DNA of 64,000 nt, taken from assembly GCF_004340205.1 (NCBI RefSeq), contig NZ_SLWB01000006.1, forward strand, positions 1 through 64,000, written 5' to 3'. Shown in pieces: positions 15,619 to 24,237 of this stretch (within the stretch, counting starts at the first letter, position 1; every line of letters begins with the position of its first letter). Both the position numbers and the translations under genes were made by a program. The DNA is from Acetobacteroides hydrogenigenes (GTDB lineage: Bacteria > Bacteroidota > Bacteroidia > Bacteroidales > ZOR0009). The notes under the pieces are model-generated. The model worked only from the letters and a program-made list of their open reading frames with translations, was not told the origin of the DNA and did no database searches.

Positions 15619-16884
15619 ATGTTTGTTTCACTCCGATATGAAACCTTTATCAATAGCATCAAGAATGGGTTTATCTCGTTAAGTTCTCCCAATTTTCGCA
15701 AGTTCTTTCTTGGACAAACTACATCGTTTATCGGTTCGTGGGTTCAAAACATCGGCATGGGATGGCTGGTTTATCGCCTAACGGGCTCTATCGCACTTCT
15801 TGGTGTTGTAGGCTTCAGCTCGCAAATACCTGCGCTGCTTATCACCCCGTTTGCCGGTGTTTTTGCCGATAAGCTAAACCGTAAAAAGGTAATGCTCTTC
15901 ACCCAGCTAACCATGATGATGGTAGCCCTGCTTTTTGCAACCCTAACCCTTACCAATACCATTACGGTTGGTATAATAGTTTTTCTGTCGGTAATAAACG
16001 GCCTGGTGGTAGCCTTCGACACACCTTTCCGTCATTCCATTCTATCTGACTTGTTGGACAACAAGGAGCATCTTTCCAACGCGGTTGCTCTCAACTCCAT
16101 TATGGTAAATACATCGCGATTGGTTGGACCAGCCCTTGCCGGATTTCTTATATCAGCATTTGGCGAAGGTGTATGCTTTTTGGTGAATAGCCTCAGCTTT
16201 TTAGCAATCATTATTGCGCTGCTCTCCATAAGGATAAAAACGACACAAGTGCTAAAGCAAAACTTTAGTCCCAAGGCAATAACCGACGAACTGATGAATG
16301 GAATAAGATACGCCCAAAGCAATGCAGGATTCCGACAAATATTCCTCATCGTATTCCTTAGCAGCCTGCTTTGCCTTCCCTTTCAAAACCTAATGCCTGC
16401 GTTTGCCAAGGATGTATTTAGCGGCGATTCTAAAACGTTAGGTTTACTATCTGGGGCATTTGGGCTTGGTGCACTAATAGGAGCGGTTGTTCTCGGCCAA
16501 ATATCCACTCCTCTAAAGTTGGTGCGTCTAATCGGCATTGCTGGCATTCTGCTAAGTGGAGGCATTATCATCTTTTCTTCATCGAGCATGATAAGCATAG
16601 CCTATATTGCGCTGGCCATTGCCGGGTTTGGGATGATTTCGCAGTTTGCCTCATCGAATACAATCATCCAGGTATACTCCAAAAGCGAATTCCGAGGTCG
16701 GATGGTATCGCTTTACAACGTATCCTTCCTAGGTTTAACGCCAATAGGCAGCCTTTTACTTGGATTTGCAGCTCAACACATCGGGCTACAGCTAACCATT
16801 ATCATTTCGAGCGTTATCTTTATGGCAATGTCCATAAATTACCTTTTTAGGTATAAATTTGTGCAACAGAAAATACAATCTTAA
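15619..16884 (+). CDS. MFS transporter of the MFS_3 (EntS-like) type
   Basis: This is a multi-spanning inner-membrane protein of 421 residues with about 12 hydrophobic segments. The start region FRKFFLGQTTSFIGSWVQN, the GWLVYRLTGS segment, and the loop GVFADKLNRKKVM between helices 2 and 3 mark the major facilitator group that includes the enterobactin exporter EntS. It is probably a proton-driven exporter of a small molecule; the substrate cannot be told. I chose the ATG at 15619, since the frame upstream has only a TTG at 15610. The dihydrouridine synthase gene follows after 8 bp, likely in the same operon. Confidence 0.88.
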   Translation: MFVSLRYETFINSIKNGFISLSSPNFRKFFLGQTTSFIGSWVQNIGMGWLVYRLTGSIALLGVVGFSSQIPALLITPFAGVFADKLNRKKVMLFTQLTMMMVALLFATLTLTNTITVGIIVFLSVINGLVVAFDTPFRHSILSDLLDNKEHLSNAVALNSIMVNTSRLVGPALAGFLISAFGEGVCFLVNSLSFLAIIIALLSIRIKTTQVLKQNFSPKAITDELMNGIRYAQSNAGFRQIFLIVFLSSLLCLPFQNLMPAFAKDVFSGDSKTLGLLSGAFGLGALIGAVVLGQISTPLKLVRLIGIAGILLSGGIIIFSSSSMISIAYIALAIAGFGMISQFASSNTIIQVYSKSEFRGRMVSLYNVSFLGLTPIGSLLLGFAAQHIGLQLTIIISSVIFMAMSINYLFRYKFVQQKIQS

Positions 16885-16892
16885 TAATACCA

Positions 16893-17843
16893 ATGAAACT
16901 TTACCTCGCCCCCATTCAAGGCTTCACGAATAGCATATTCCGATCGTACATAGTACAGGCAAATGGCAACGTAACCAAGGTATTCAGCCCGTTTATTGAT
17001 GCCAAGCGCTACCGTAAAGAAGGCGAAAAGGTTTTAAAGGATATTGTAAAGTCGATAGATGGCAACCAGCCGCTAATTCCTCAGGTATTGGGGAGCAATA
17101 GCGAGGAGATATGCACCGTTCTGAACCGCTTTAAAGAGTTAGGATTCGAAGAGGCCAACATCAACATGGGATGCCCCTTTCCGCCTGTTGCCACCAAGCA
17201 AATGGGCAGCGGCCTAATCCCCTTCCCCGAAAAGATTGATGAGATACTGGCTGCAGCACTACAGGTTGGCATTAGGATTTCTGTTAAGATTAGGCTAGGC
17301 TGGTCGAACAGCGAAGAGCTGGAGGCCGTAATCCCTATCCTCAACAAGTACGACCTTGCAGAGGTGATTATTCACCCCCGATACGGCAAGCAGCAGTACA
17401 AGGGAGAGGTAGACATGAATGCTTTTGAGCGATACGCCAAGATGCTAAAGGCCCCCGTTGGCTATAGCGGCGACATCTGCACTGTAGCTCAATTGGAAGG
17501 TCTAAAAGAGCGTTTCCCCTTTGTAGATTCGTGGATGATTGGCCGAGGTGCCATTTCAAACCCAATAATCTTTAAAACTATTGAAGGTGCAGAGCCAAGC
17601 AGAAAAGAGGTTGCCCTAGCCGTAAAACAGGTTCACAACCTCCTTTTTGATGAGTTCTCGGCTTCATTAAGCGGTCCAAGCCATCTTATGAATAAAATAA
17701 AGCCCTACTGGGATTACTTTGAAATAGCATTTCTACCCGACCTCAAGCAACTCGTAAAAAAGACCGTAAAGGCAGGAACTGTGGCCAACTACCAAGCGGC
17801 TGCCAACGACCTTTTCGCCAAGGCTTCGCGAGAATTCGAATAG
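16893..17843 (+). CDS. tRNA-dihydrouridine synthase family protein
   Basis: This FMN enzyme (316 aa) should reduce specific uridines in tRNA to dihydrouridine. The TIM barrel opens with LAPIQGFTNSIFR. The catalytic loop reads NINMGCPFPPVATKQMGSGLI near residue 91, with Cys as general acid. VKIRLGW and the IIHPRYGKQQYKG segment near 150-170 provide substrate and FMN contacts. Assignment to DusA, B or C is not possible by eye. It starts 8 bp after the MFS gene. Its stop is separated by a single base from the stop of the convergent comB. Confidence 0.88.
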   Translation: MKLYLAPIQGFTNSIFRSYIVQANGNVTKVFSPFIDAKRYRKEGEKVLKDIVKSIDGNQPLIPQVLGSNSEEICTVLNRFKELGFEEANINMGCPFPPVATKQMGSGLIPFPEKIDEILAAALQVGIRISVKIRLGWSNSEELEAVIPILNKYDLAEVIIHPRYGKQQYKGEVDMNAFERYAKMLKAPVGYSGDICTVAQLEGLKERFPFVDSWMIGRGAISNPIIFKTIEGAEPSRKEVALAVKQVHNLLFDEFSASLSGPSHLMNKIKPYWDYFEIAFLPDLKQLVKKTVKAGTVANYQAAANDLFAKASREFE

Positions 17844-17844
17844 G

Positions 17845-18549
17845 TTAACGCTTAACTGTTGTTCCATCGTAGCATGGGACAACAGAGCGCTTGTTGAGCT
17901 GAAGGCAGAACTGTACATCCTTTTCAAAACCGTGAGCCACAAGTTCTCTGTAATGCTCTCCCTCTGAAAGAAACTCACCTAGATTGTCTCTATTATCGCT
18001 GAACAGCGACTTTAGCATATATGCCGTATCAGTCCATTTTATGGATACTTGAGACTCCAACGAGTATATAATTGCACCTGCACATACCGAATCTTCGAGT
18101 GATACGGTATTCTCCGAGCCGCTGCAAACAAGCACTAAGCCGTTTGCATTGGAAACTCGACGAGCAACTGCCGATGCATTTAAAAACGCCCCTAAGTAAA
18201 CGGCAGATGCACCAACAACGCCTTTTAAGGTTCGAGTACCATTTGTTGTTGTAAGGACAATGTCCCTACTCTTTATCTTTTCTGGTAAATAGTTTAATGG
18301 AGAGTTATCTAAATCGAAACCTTCAATTAGAATACCATCTCTTTCGCCTCCCAAAACAACTTCTGGGTTTTCCGCTTTAATTGACATCGCTTCCTCGACG
18401 CTTTCAACCGGAATTATAGATTTAGCACCATTATGCAATCCTTCAACAATAACGCTAGTTGCCCTAAAAGCATCAATAACCACAACCTCCTTGCCTTCAA
18501 AATCGTAACCATCAAGAAGGCCAGCATGTAAAATAACCTCGACTTTCAT
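17845..18549 (-). CDS. comB: 2-phosphosulfolactate phosphatase (ComB family)
   Basis: The 234-residue protein has the ComB hallmarks VVVIDAFRATSVIVEGLHNGA near residue 22, GGERDGILIEGFDLDNSP near 67, and TTTNGTRTL near 99. The archaeal enzyme removes phosphate from 2-phosphosulfolactate on the way to coenzyme M. Bacteria carrying only comB must use it differently, perhaps in sulfolactate or sulfonate metabolism; no comA or comC is present in the window. It is a single gene, convergent with the dihydrouridine synthase with a one-base gap. Confidence 0.85.
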   Translation of the reverse strand: MKVEVILHAGLLDGYDFEGKEVVVIDAFRATSVIVEGLHNGAKSIIPVESVEEAMSIKAENPEVVLGGERDGILIEGFDLDNSPLNYLPEKIKSRDIVLTTTNGTRTLKGVVGASAVYLGAFLNASAVARRVSNANGLVLVCSGSENTVSLEDSVCAGAIIYSLESQVSIKWTDTAYMLKSLFSDNRDNLGEFLSEGEHYRELVAHGFEKDVQFCLQLNKRSVVPCYDGTTVKR

Positions 18550-18666
18550 CTAATTAATATTTAAACGGTTGGAAAAAACACCCATACTAGCGTTTTATTC
18601 ATTCGCATTTGAGCTAGTGAAACATGGGTGCTTCATATAGTCTCTTCCTATAAGATCTAAAAATAC

Positions 18667-18701
18667 AAAAAGGAGGTCTTACAAACAATTGTAAGACCTC
18701 C
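18667..18701 (-). terminator. Terminator of the PAS sensor gene
   Basis: GGAGGTCTTAC and GTAAGACCTCC form a perfect 11-bp stem. On the minus strand it is followed by TTTTT. Confidence 0.85.
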
Positions 18702-18744
18702 ATCTATGCAAAGCCTAGGCTAGTTTTTTCTACTTTTTAATTGC

Positions 18745-21453
18745 TTAATGAATGTTGGAAAACTCCGAAACATCAACCTGTACGCCTAAAAGACCCTTTT
18801 CCTTAAGGGTATCAATGTAGAACGGCATCTTTGTTGTCTTTAGCGTTTTGGTTTCTCCACCCTCGAAGTGCTCTTCGTGAACGTATGTTTTAGCCTCGCC
18901 TTCCATCACCTCAAGCTCGGCCTGGTACACCTTCATTGCAGCATCATGATCGTAGAAGTCGAAATCGCTCTTGCCTATTAACTCTTCTGCTTTTAAACCA
19001 TGTGCCTTGGCTACAGCAGAGTTGATGACAACAAGCTTACCTGAGTGATCCTTTACGAAAACCTTTAATGGTAGGTTGTCGATAATCTTATTGTACATCG
19101 TCTTCACGTTTTCCGCATCTTCCGAAGCCTTTTCCATTTGGGCTAGTGTTTCCTTCATTGCCTCGTTTTGCATGGTCATTTCAATCTCCATTCGCTTGAA
19201 GTCAGTAATAACCTTAGAGATACCAAACGATCCTACGATGCGACCATCAGCACCAATGAGCGGCATTTTGGTGGTAGATACCCACTGTTCGCGACCATCA
19301 TCCCATCGCTCGCAAACCACATTGTCGATAATCTTTTTGCCAGTTCTAACAATTTCCATCTCCTCTTGATACGAGCGATTGGCGTGCTCGGCCGAGTGGA
19401 AGTCGAAGTCGGACTTACCAACAAGATCGGCAGCCGAGTTAACCTTGAATAGCGGAGCCATCGATTCGCTGACACGAATGAAGCGGCACTGTTCGTCCTT
19501 AAAGTAGATAAAGTCTGGAATTGTAGATAGAAGCGCATCCAATAGGTATTTTTCCTTCTCCAGCTCCTTGTTCATCTGATCGTTTTCGCGAGCACGCTTT
19601 TCGAGTTCTTCTTGGGTAGCCTGTAGCTCTTCTAGGTTTTGGCGCATCTCCTCTTCCTGTGCGGCCATCTGCTCTGCCTGTACCTGCGAACGCTCCAAAA
19701 GGGCAGTTGTACGCTCGTTGATACGCACGCTGGTTATGGTAGACGATATGCTTTCGGCAATTTTCTCAATGAACTGGATTTGATACTCTTCAAACTCGTT
19801 GAAAGAAGCTATCTCGAGTACACCATTTACGGTATCGTTGATTTTTAGCGGAACAAGAATCAGGTTGTTCGGATTCTTTTGTCCCAATCCTGATGTGATT
19901 TCGAGGTAGTTATCGGGCATCTCCTTAAGCAGGATAGACTGCTTTTCGAAGAAGCATCGGCCAACTAGCCCCTCTCCCATATCTACCCGCTTTTGGTGCA
20001 TTTTACGACGATCGTAGGCAAAGCAAGCGGTCATTTCGAGGAAATGATCGTCCTCAACATCATCGTTAAGAACGAATACGCCACCTTGTATGGCATTTAC
20101 GTACTTAACCAGATTCTTAAGAACATCGAACGACATCTCCTTAAGGTTGTCGTGGTTGTTGCGAAGTATCTCGGCAAATTTGGCCATCCCCTCGTTAGCC
20201 CACTGGCTCTTTTTGTTGGCCTCCTTTTGGGCTTCTTCGAGCTCTTTGGCTTTGGCAAGGCTTCCTTGCATACCAACAAGAGCAATCCCCAACTTATCTT
20301 CGTTACCACGAGGTGCATAGCTGCATGCGAGGTTGCCCTCGCCGATCTCCTTGGCAAAGCGGGCTGTTTCGGTAAGGTTATCTACCAAGTCGTTTACCGA
20401 ATTGGACATAGCCCCGATTTCGTCGTTTAGCGAATAGCGTACCTTCAACTCGTCGGACACCTTCCCTTGCGCTACCTCCTTTAAGGATACGGTTAGCCTA
20501 TTTAGCGGAGCAAGGATTCGGATGCTAAAGACCTTCAGCAAAACAGTGGCGAGTACAGCCCAAACGCCCATCACCACAAAAAGGATCATAGCTAAGAGGC
20601 CTAGCTGGCTTCCGCTACGAGGCGACAGGAATACGACTCCACCATCGGCATTTACCTTCGATAGCGGATAGTAGCAGGCAATATACCTGCTGTCGTCGAA
20701 GCGAACCCTTTTGATGCTGTTATCGGCCTGACCAGCGGCAAACTCCGAAAGCTTATCGCCATCGGCAAGCGAGGCTAGGCTCTTCCCTAGGTACTTTTCT
20801 ACGTTCGACGATACGATATCGCCACCACTGTTTAGCAGTAGAATGCTTAGCGTATCCTCCTTCATATTCTTGTTAGCCGAAAGAACGAGCTCCTGCAGCG
20901 GCAGCATTTGGCCAACTACTAGGGTTCGCCCGTTAATGGACGTGCCCTTTACAGCTACCCTTAGGTAGGCATGCTTATCGGCTGAGGTAACTAGAGCAAC
21001 CTCCTTATCCGACGCAATATCGGCTGCCGTAAAGCGATTGTCGGAGAAGGTTCCTGTGCCAACTGCTGCCTCGCCGTTTGCCGTAAGGTGGTAAACCTTA
21101 GTGGCGCCTGTGCCCGTTTCGGTAACGGTGGCGTACAGGTTTTGGGTATCGTTAACCCCTTTCAGCCATTTCACGATAGCCGTATCGCTGGCGTTGCTTG
21201 CCAATAGGTTACCCAAGCTAACCGAGGCTACCTTAGCCACCTGTGCCGACGAGGCTATGCTCCGTTGCAAGGCGCTCTCGAACGCTGCCGACTGGGCCTC
21301 GAGCCGCTCCTTTTCGCTACTATACATCACCTTTCTCATCTGAACGAGGAGAAGGCTTCCGATAACTAGGAAAAACAGCAGGGAGGCGGCTATGATCGAC
21401 AGTGAAATCTTCTTCTTCAAAGAAAAATTGACGTAATCAAACTTAACTCTCAT
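18745..21453 (-). CDS. Cache-HAMP-GAF-PAS-PAS membrane sensor without output domain
   Basis: This is a 902-residue membrane protein. TM1 is at about 17-38, an extracytoplasmic sensor of about 245 residues (Cache-like, inferred from topology) follows, and TM2 is at about 285-307, then HAMP (about 308-365, ILAPLNRLTVSLKEVAQG). A GAF domain spans roughly 430-580. A coiled coil (AAQEEEMRQNLEELQATQEELEKR, in parts) leads to PAS1 (about 640-755) and PAS2 (about 785-900), both with a K-SDFDF core. The protein stops right after PAS2: there is no histidine kinase, GGDEF, phosphatase or MCP signalling tip. It may pass its signal to a separate partner by protein contact. It stands alone with its own terminator. 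Confidence 0.85.
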   Translation of the reverse strand: MRVKFDYVNFSLKKKISLSIIAASLLFFLVIGSLLLVQMRKVMYSSEKERLEAQSAAFESALQRSIASSAQVAKVASVSLGNLLASNASDTAIVKWLKGVNDTQNLYATVTETGTGATKVYHLTANGEAAVGTGTFSDNRFTAADIASDKEVALVTSADKHAYLRVAVKGTSINGRTLVVGQMLPLQELVLSANKNMKEDTLSILLLNSGGDIVSSNVEKYLGKSLASLADGDKLSEFAAGQADNSIKRVRFDDSRYIACYYPLSKVNADGGVVFLSPRSGSQLGLLAMILFVVMGVWAVLATVLLKVFSIRILAPLNRLTVSLKEVAQGKVSDELKVRYSLNDEIGAMSNSVNDLVDNLTETARFAKEIGEGNLACSYAPRGNEDKLGIALVGMQGSLAKAKELEEAQKEANKKSQWANEGMAKFAEILRNNHDNLKEMSFDVLKNLVKYVNAIQGGVFVLNDDVEDDHFLEMTACFAYDRRKMHQKRVDMGEGLVGRCFFEKQSILLKEMPDNYLEITSGLGQKNPNNLILVPLKINDTVNGVLEIASFNEFEEYQIQFIEKIAESISSTITSVRINERTTALLERSQVQAEQMAAQEEEMRQNLEELQATQEELEKRARENDQMNKELEKEKYLLDALLSTIPDFIYFKDEQCRFIRVSESMAPLFKVNSAADLVGKSDFDFHSAEHANRSYQEEMEIVRTGKKIIDNVVCERWDDGREQWVSTTKMPLIGADGRIVGSFGISKVITDFKRMEIEMTMQNEAMKETLAQMEKASEDAENVKTMYNKIIDNLPLKVFVKDHSGKLVVINSAVAKAHGLKAEELIGKSDFDFYDHDAAMKVYQAELEVMEGEAKTYVHEEHFEGGETKTLKTTKMPFYIDTLKEKGLLGVQVDVSEFSNIH

Positions 21454-21804
21454 ATTCCCTTATTTGCGTGATTCAAACTAAGCCATTAATAGTAATTAAA
21501 AATCCCACGAAATTACAACTTTCCCCGACTCAGCCACGCACGCCTTGCACAAATATAGACAGCGCCTATTCCTTTGCAGCATGCATTAATAGAACAAATG
21601 GCTGGGGCGCACACCAAACTGCATTGCAAAATTTTCAACCACAAGAACACTCATGCAATTCTTTTACTATATTTATAAATCTTTAAGACAGCCACCATCA
21701 TAGGGTCATCTTCATGAGCCAAGCCAATTCAAATGGCTGGTGGCAATCTTAACAACAAACAGCCTCCTAACGGAGGAATTGCTAACAATAAAAGTATTTA
21801 AACT
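21454..21804. other. Intergenic region upstream of the sensor and the 159-aa gene
   Basis: This is 350 bp between divergent genes. I see a GGAGG ribosome site close to 21775 but no clear -7 box and no gene. Confidence 0.4.
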
Positions 21805-22284
21805 ATGAAAAGTACAATTACTGACAAGCTGGTGAAGGATCATAAGGCAGAAATCGAAGCCGCCATCACCGCATTAGAAAATTTGATTAACCCTAACACC
21901 CCGGTGCTCACATCGGAAGAACGCTCATTTTACGGTAAAGGGGGAGGAGATTCCAACAAGCTTCTGGTAGATGACGTAAAGACCCTTTCGCAAACTCAGC
22001 CACAGCTGAACTCTCCGCTTATCGATTGGACCGAATTTAACAGCGACAACGCTGCTGTAAGCACGTGTAAGAGTTGGATTGGCAGGATGGAATCGATAGT
22101 CTACAAGCTAGAAAGTGCCAAGATGATGCACGAGTACGATAACTACATGGATGCCATCGACCAGTACGCGCACCTCGACTACCTTAGCCGTAATAACGTA
22201 CAGGGCGCTGCCGAAGCGCACAAGCTGCTTAAGGAGCACTTTAAGCGTGCAAAGGCAAAAACCGAAAGCAATACCGAAAAGTAG
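21805..22284 (+). CDS. Helical protein of unknown function
   Basis: This 159-residue soluble protein has no signal peptide. It looks all-helical: a first helix to about residue 30 (KLVKDHKAEIEAAITALENLI), a glycine-rich loop (YGKGGG near 45), then long helices ending in a lysine-rich tail. I recognise no family. An AGGAGG-like site about 30 bases upstream and an immediate strong terminator make it a tidy single-gene unit. The 22-bp tandem array starts 70 bp after the stop. Confidence 0.7.
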   Translation: MKSTITDKLVKDHKAEIEAAITALENLINPNTPVLTSEERSFYGKGGGDSNKLLVDDVKTLSQTQPQLNSPLIDWTEFNSDNAAVSTCKSWIGRMESIVYKLESAKMMHEYDNYMDAIDQYAHLDYLSRNNVQGAAEAHKLLKEHFKRAKAKTESNTEK

Positions 22285-22301
22285 CCAACCCCAATACCGA
22301 C

Positions 22302-22333
22302 AAAAAAGGTGCTCGCAATCGGGCACCTTTTTT
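22302..22333 (+). terminator. Terminator after the 159-aa gene
   Basis: AAAAAAGGTGC pairs with GCACCTTTTTT. Confidence 0.85.
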
Positions 22334-22354
22334 GTGCGTCAGCCGATAGGTTGA

Positions 22355-22537
22355 CCTATCAACGACGATAGCCTAACCTATCAACGACGATAGCCTAACC
22401 TATCAACGACGATAGCCCAACCTATCAACGACGATAGCCCAACCTATCAACGACGATAGCCCAACCTATCAACGACGATAGCCTAACCTATCAATGACGA
22501 TAGGCAAACCTATCAACGACGACAGCCTAACCTATCT
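22355..22537. repeat. Tandem array 2: eight 22-bp units
   Basis: Eight nearly identical 22-bp units start at CCTATCAACGACGATAGC and are followed by a truncated ninth. Each unit holds the inverted repeat CTATC-AACGAC-GATAG, so single-stranded copies would form a string of small hairpins. There are no spacers between units. The left edge has an extra palindrome, GATAGGTTGACCTATC (22345-22360). The array lies between the terminator of a plus-strand gene and the convergent icd. Confidence 0.95.
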
Positions 22538-22595
22538 ACAGCTACGGGAGAAGGCATCTACCCCCTACGCCTCTGCTTCGCTCGGCGAACGGATT

Positions 22596-22634
22596 CTACT
22601 CCCTACTCCCTACTCCCTACTCACTACTCACTAC
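22596..22634. repeat. 7-bp microsatellite at the icd stop codon
   Basis: Five tandem copies of CTACTCC or CTACTCA are followed by a partial one. The tract runs directly into the icd stop codon. Confidence 0.85.
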
Positions 22635-23830
22635 TACAGGCGCGAGGCAACCTCGTCGAGGAACTCCTCGGAGTGCACCACCTTCTCGGCGCGGGGGCTG
22701 CAGATGGCGGCCAAGTCGCCCGTCATTACCCCCTCCTCGATGGTTTCTACCACTACCCTCTCCAGCTTTCGGGCAAAGGCCACCAGTTCGGGAATGTTAT
22801 CGAGCTCGCCGCGCTTGGCCAGCGCCCCGGTCCACGCATAGATGAGCGCCACGGCGTTGGTGGAGGTCTTCTCGCCCTTCAGGTGCTTGTAGTAGTGGCG
22901 CTGCACGGTGCCGTGGGCAGCCTCATACTCGAAGTATCCCTTGGGCGACACCAGCACGGAGGTCATCATGGCCAGCGAGCCGAACGACGAGGCCACCATG
23001 TCGCTCATCACATCGCCGTCGTAGTTCTTGCAGGCCCACAGGATGCCTCCCTCGTGCTTCATGATGCGGGCCACCACATCGTCAATCAGCGTGTAAAAGT
23101 AGGTGATGCCGGCATCGGCAAAGCGCTGCTTGTACTCGCTCTCGAATATCTCCTCGAAGATATTCTTGAAGCGCTGGTCGTAGATCTTCGAGATGGTATC
23201 CTTGGTGGCAAACCAGCAGTCGATCTTCTGGTCGATCGCGTACTCGAAGCACGAGCGGGCAAAGCTGCCTATAGAGTCGTCGGTGTTGTGCATCCCCTGG
23301 ATTACCCCGGGCGAGTCGAACTCGTGGATAAGCGTGCGGCGCTCCAACCCGGCCCTGTCGGTGTACACCAGCTCGGCCTTGCCCGGCCCGTCGATGTACA
23401 TCTCGGTGTTCCTGTACACGTCGCCGTAAGCGTGGCGGCCCACCACAATGGGCTTCACCCACGAGCGCACCGAAGGCTGCACGTTCTTCACCAGAATGGG
23501 CTTGCGGAACACCGTGCCGTCGAGCATGGCGCGGATGGTGCCGTTGGGCGACTTCCACTGCTGCTTGAGGCCGTACTCCACCACGCGGTCGGCGTTGGGC
23601 GTGATGGTGGCGTTCTTCACCCCCACCCCATACTTGATGATGGCGCTGGCGGCATCCGTGGTCACCTTGTCGTCGGTCTTATCGCGGTTCATGATGCCCA
23701 AATCGTAGTACTCCACCTTCAGGTCGACATACGGCAGGATCAATTTCTCCTTAATGATGGGCCATAGAACTCGGGTCATTTCGTCGCCGTCGAGCTCCAC
23801 CAGCGGCGTTTTCATTGCTATTTTGGACAT
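22634..23830 (-). CDS. icd: NADP-dependent isocitrate dehydrogenase, eukaryote-like type
   Basis: This 398-residue enzyme oxidises isocitrate to 2-oxoglutarate. The N-terminus ([21 protein letters not shown]) and [42 protein letters not shown], in parts, mark the subfamily shared with mitochondrial and cytosolic IDH rather than E. coli Icd. The Ser of the SPNGTIR loop, the paired Arg residues and the Asp metal ligands near [13 protein letters not shown] are in place. It is third in the acnA, gltA, icd series on the minus strand, separated from gltA by 400 bp with REP-like palindromes. Base composition is visibly more GC-rich than its neighbours. Confidence 0.95.
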   Translation of the reverse strand: MSKIAMKTPLVELDGDEMTRVLWPIIKEKLILPYVDLKVEYYDLGIMNRDKTDDKVTTDAASAIIKYGVGVKNATITPNADRVVEYGLKQQWKSPNGTIRAMLDGTVFRKPILVKNVQPSVRSWVKPIVVGRHAYGDVYRNTEMYIDGPGKAELVYTDRAGLERRTLIHEFDSPGVIQGMHNTDDSIGSFARSCFEYAIDQKIDCWFATKDTISKIYDQRFKNIFEEIFESEYKQRFADAGITYFYTLIDDVVARIMKHEGGILWACKNYDGDVMSDMVASSFGSLAMMTSVLVSPKGYFEYEAAHGTVQRHYYKHLKGEKTSTNAVALIYAWTGALAKRGELDNIPELVAFARKLERVVVETIEEGVMTGDLAAICSPRAEKVVHSEEFLDEVASRL

Positions 23831-24022
23831 TGTTGTAGACGTTAGATATTAGACATTAGATGTTAGACTTTCGGCAAAGAGGATCACCGAGATATTTTAG
23901 GGTTGATTTGCGCTACTGGCAAAGAGTATTAGCAGCAAGGCTGATGGAAGCGCTGAGAAATTTTAGAATTGCTTCATCCTACTAACAAACCAGATTAGAG
24001 GTAATGCAGCATCTAAGCACGT

Positions 24023-24175
24023 TATCCCCTCCTTGGGAGGGGTTAGGGGTGGGTTTTACCTTCTTTTCGAAAGACTAGCCACCTAACACTTCACTTTGTA
24101 AGATTGTATTTAAGCCAATCGCTAGTGCTGCTTACTACTCTAAACCCACCCCTGCCCCTCCCAAGGAGGGGATAA
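24023..24175. repeat. Inverted pair of REP-like elements
   Basis: One element (24023-24055) contains CCCCTCCTTGGGAGGGG followed by TTAGGGGTGGG. A near reverse complement lies at 24141-24175. Each is itself palindromic and the pair could fold into a larger hairpin. The rest of the 400-bp icd-gltA spacer holds only short TTAGA-type repeats. Confidence 0.8.
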
Positions 24176-24237
24176 AGAGCGCTGATTTAGATTTGCCATC
24201 ACCTAGGGCGCAAGTTTTGCGCCCCTACCCTCATCAT

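Noticed and set aside
22355-22537. CRISPR array
   Set aside because: Units are contiguous with no variable spacers, and no cas genes are in the window.
21805-22537. TIGR-type or other RNA-guided system combining the 159-aa gene and array 2
   Set aside because: Units are near-identical with no variable guide segments, and the protein shows no Nop-like or nuclease motif.
22673-23767. 364-codon open frame antisense to icd
   Set aside because: icd is GC-rich with few stops on the opposite strand; the antisense translation is His/Val/Gly/Leu-rich without motifs, while icd itself is certain.
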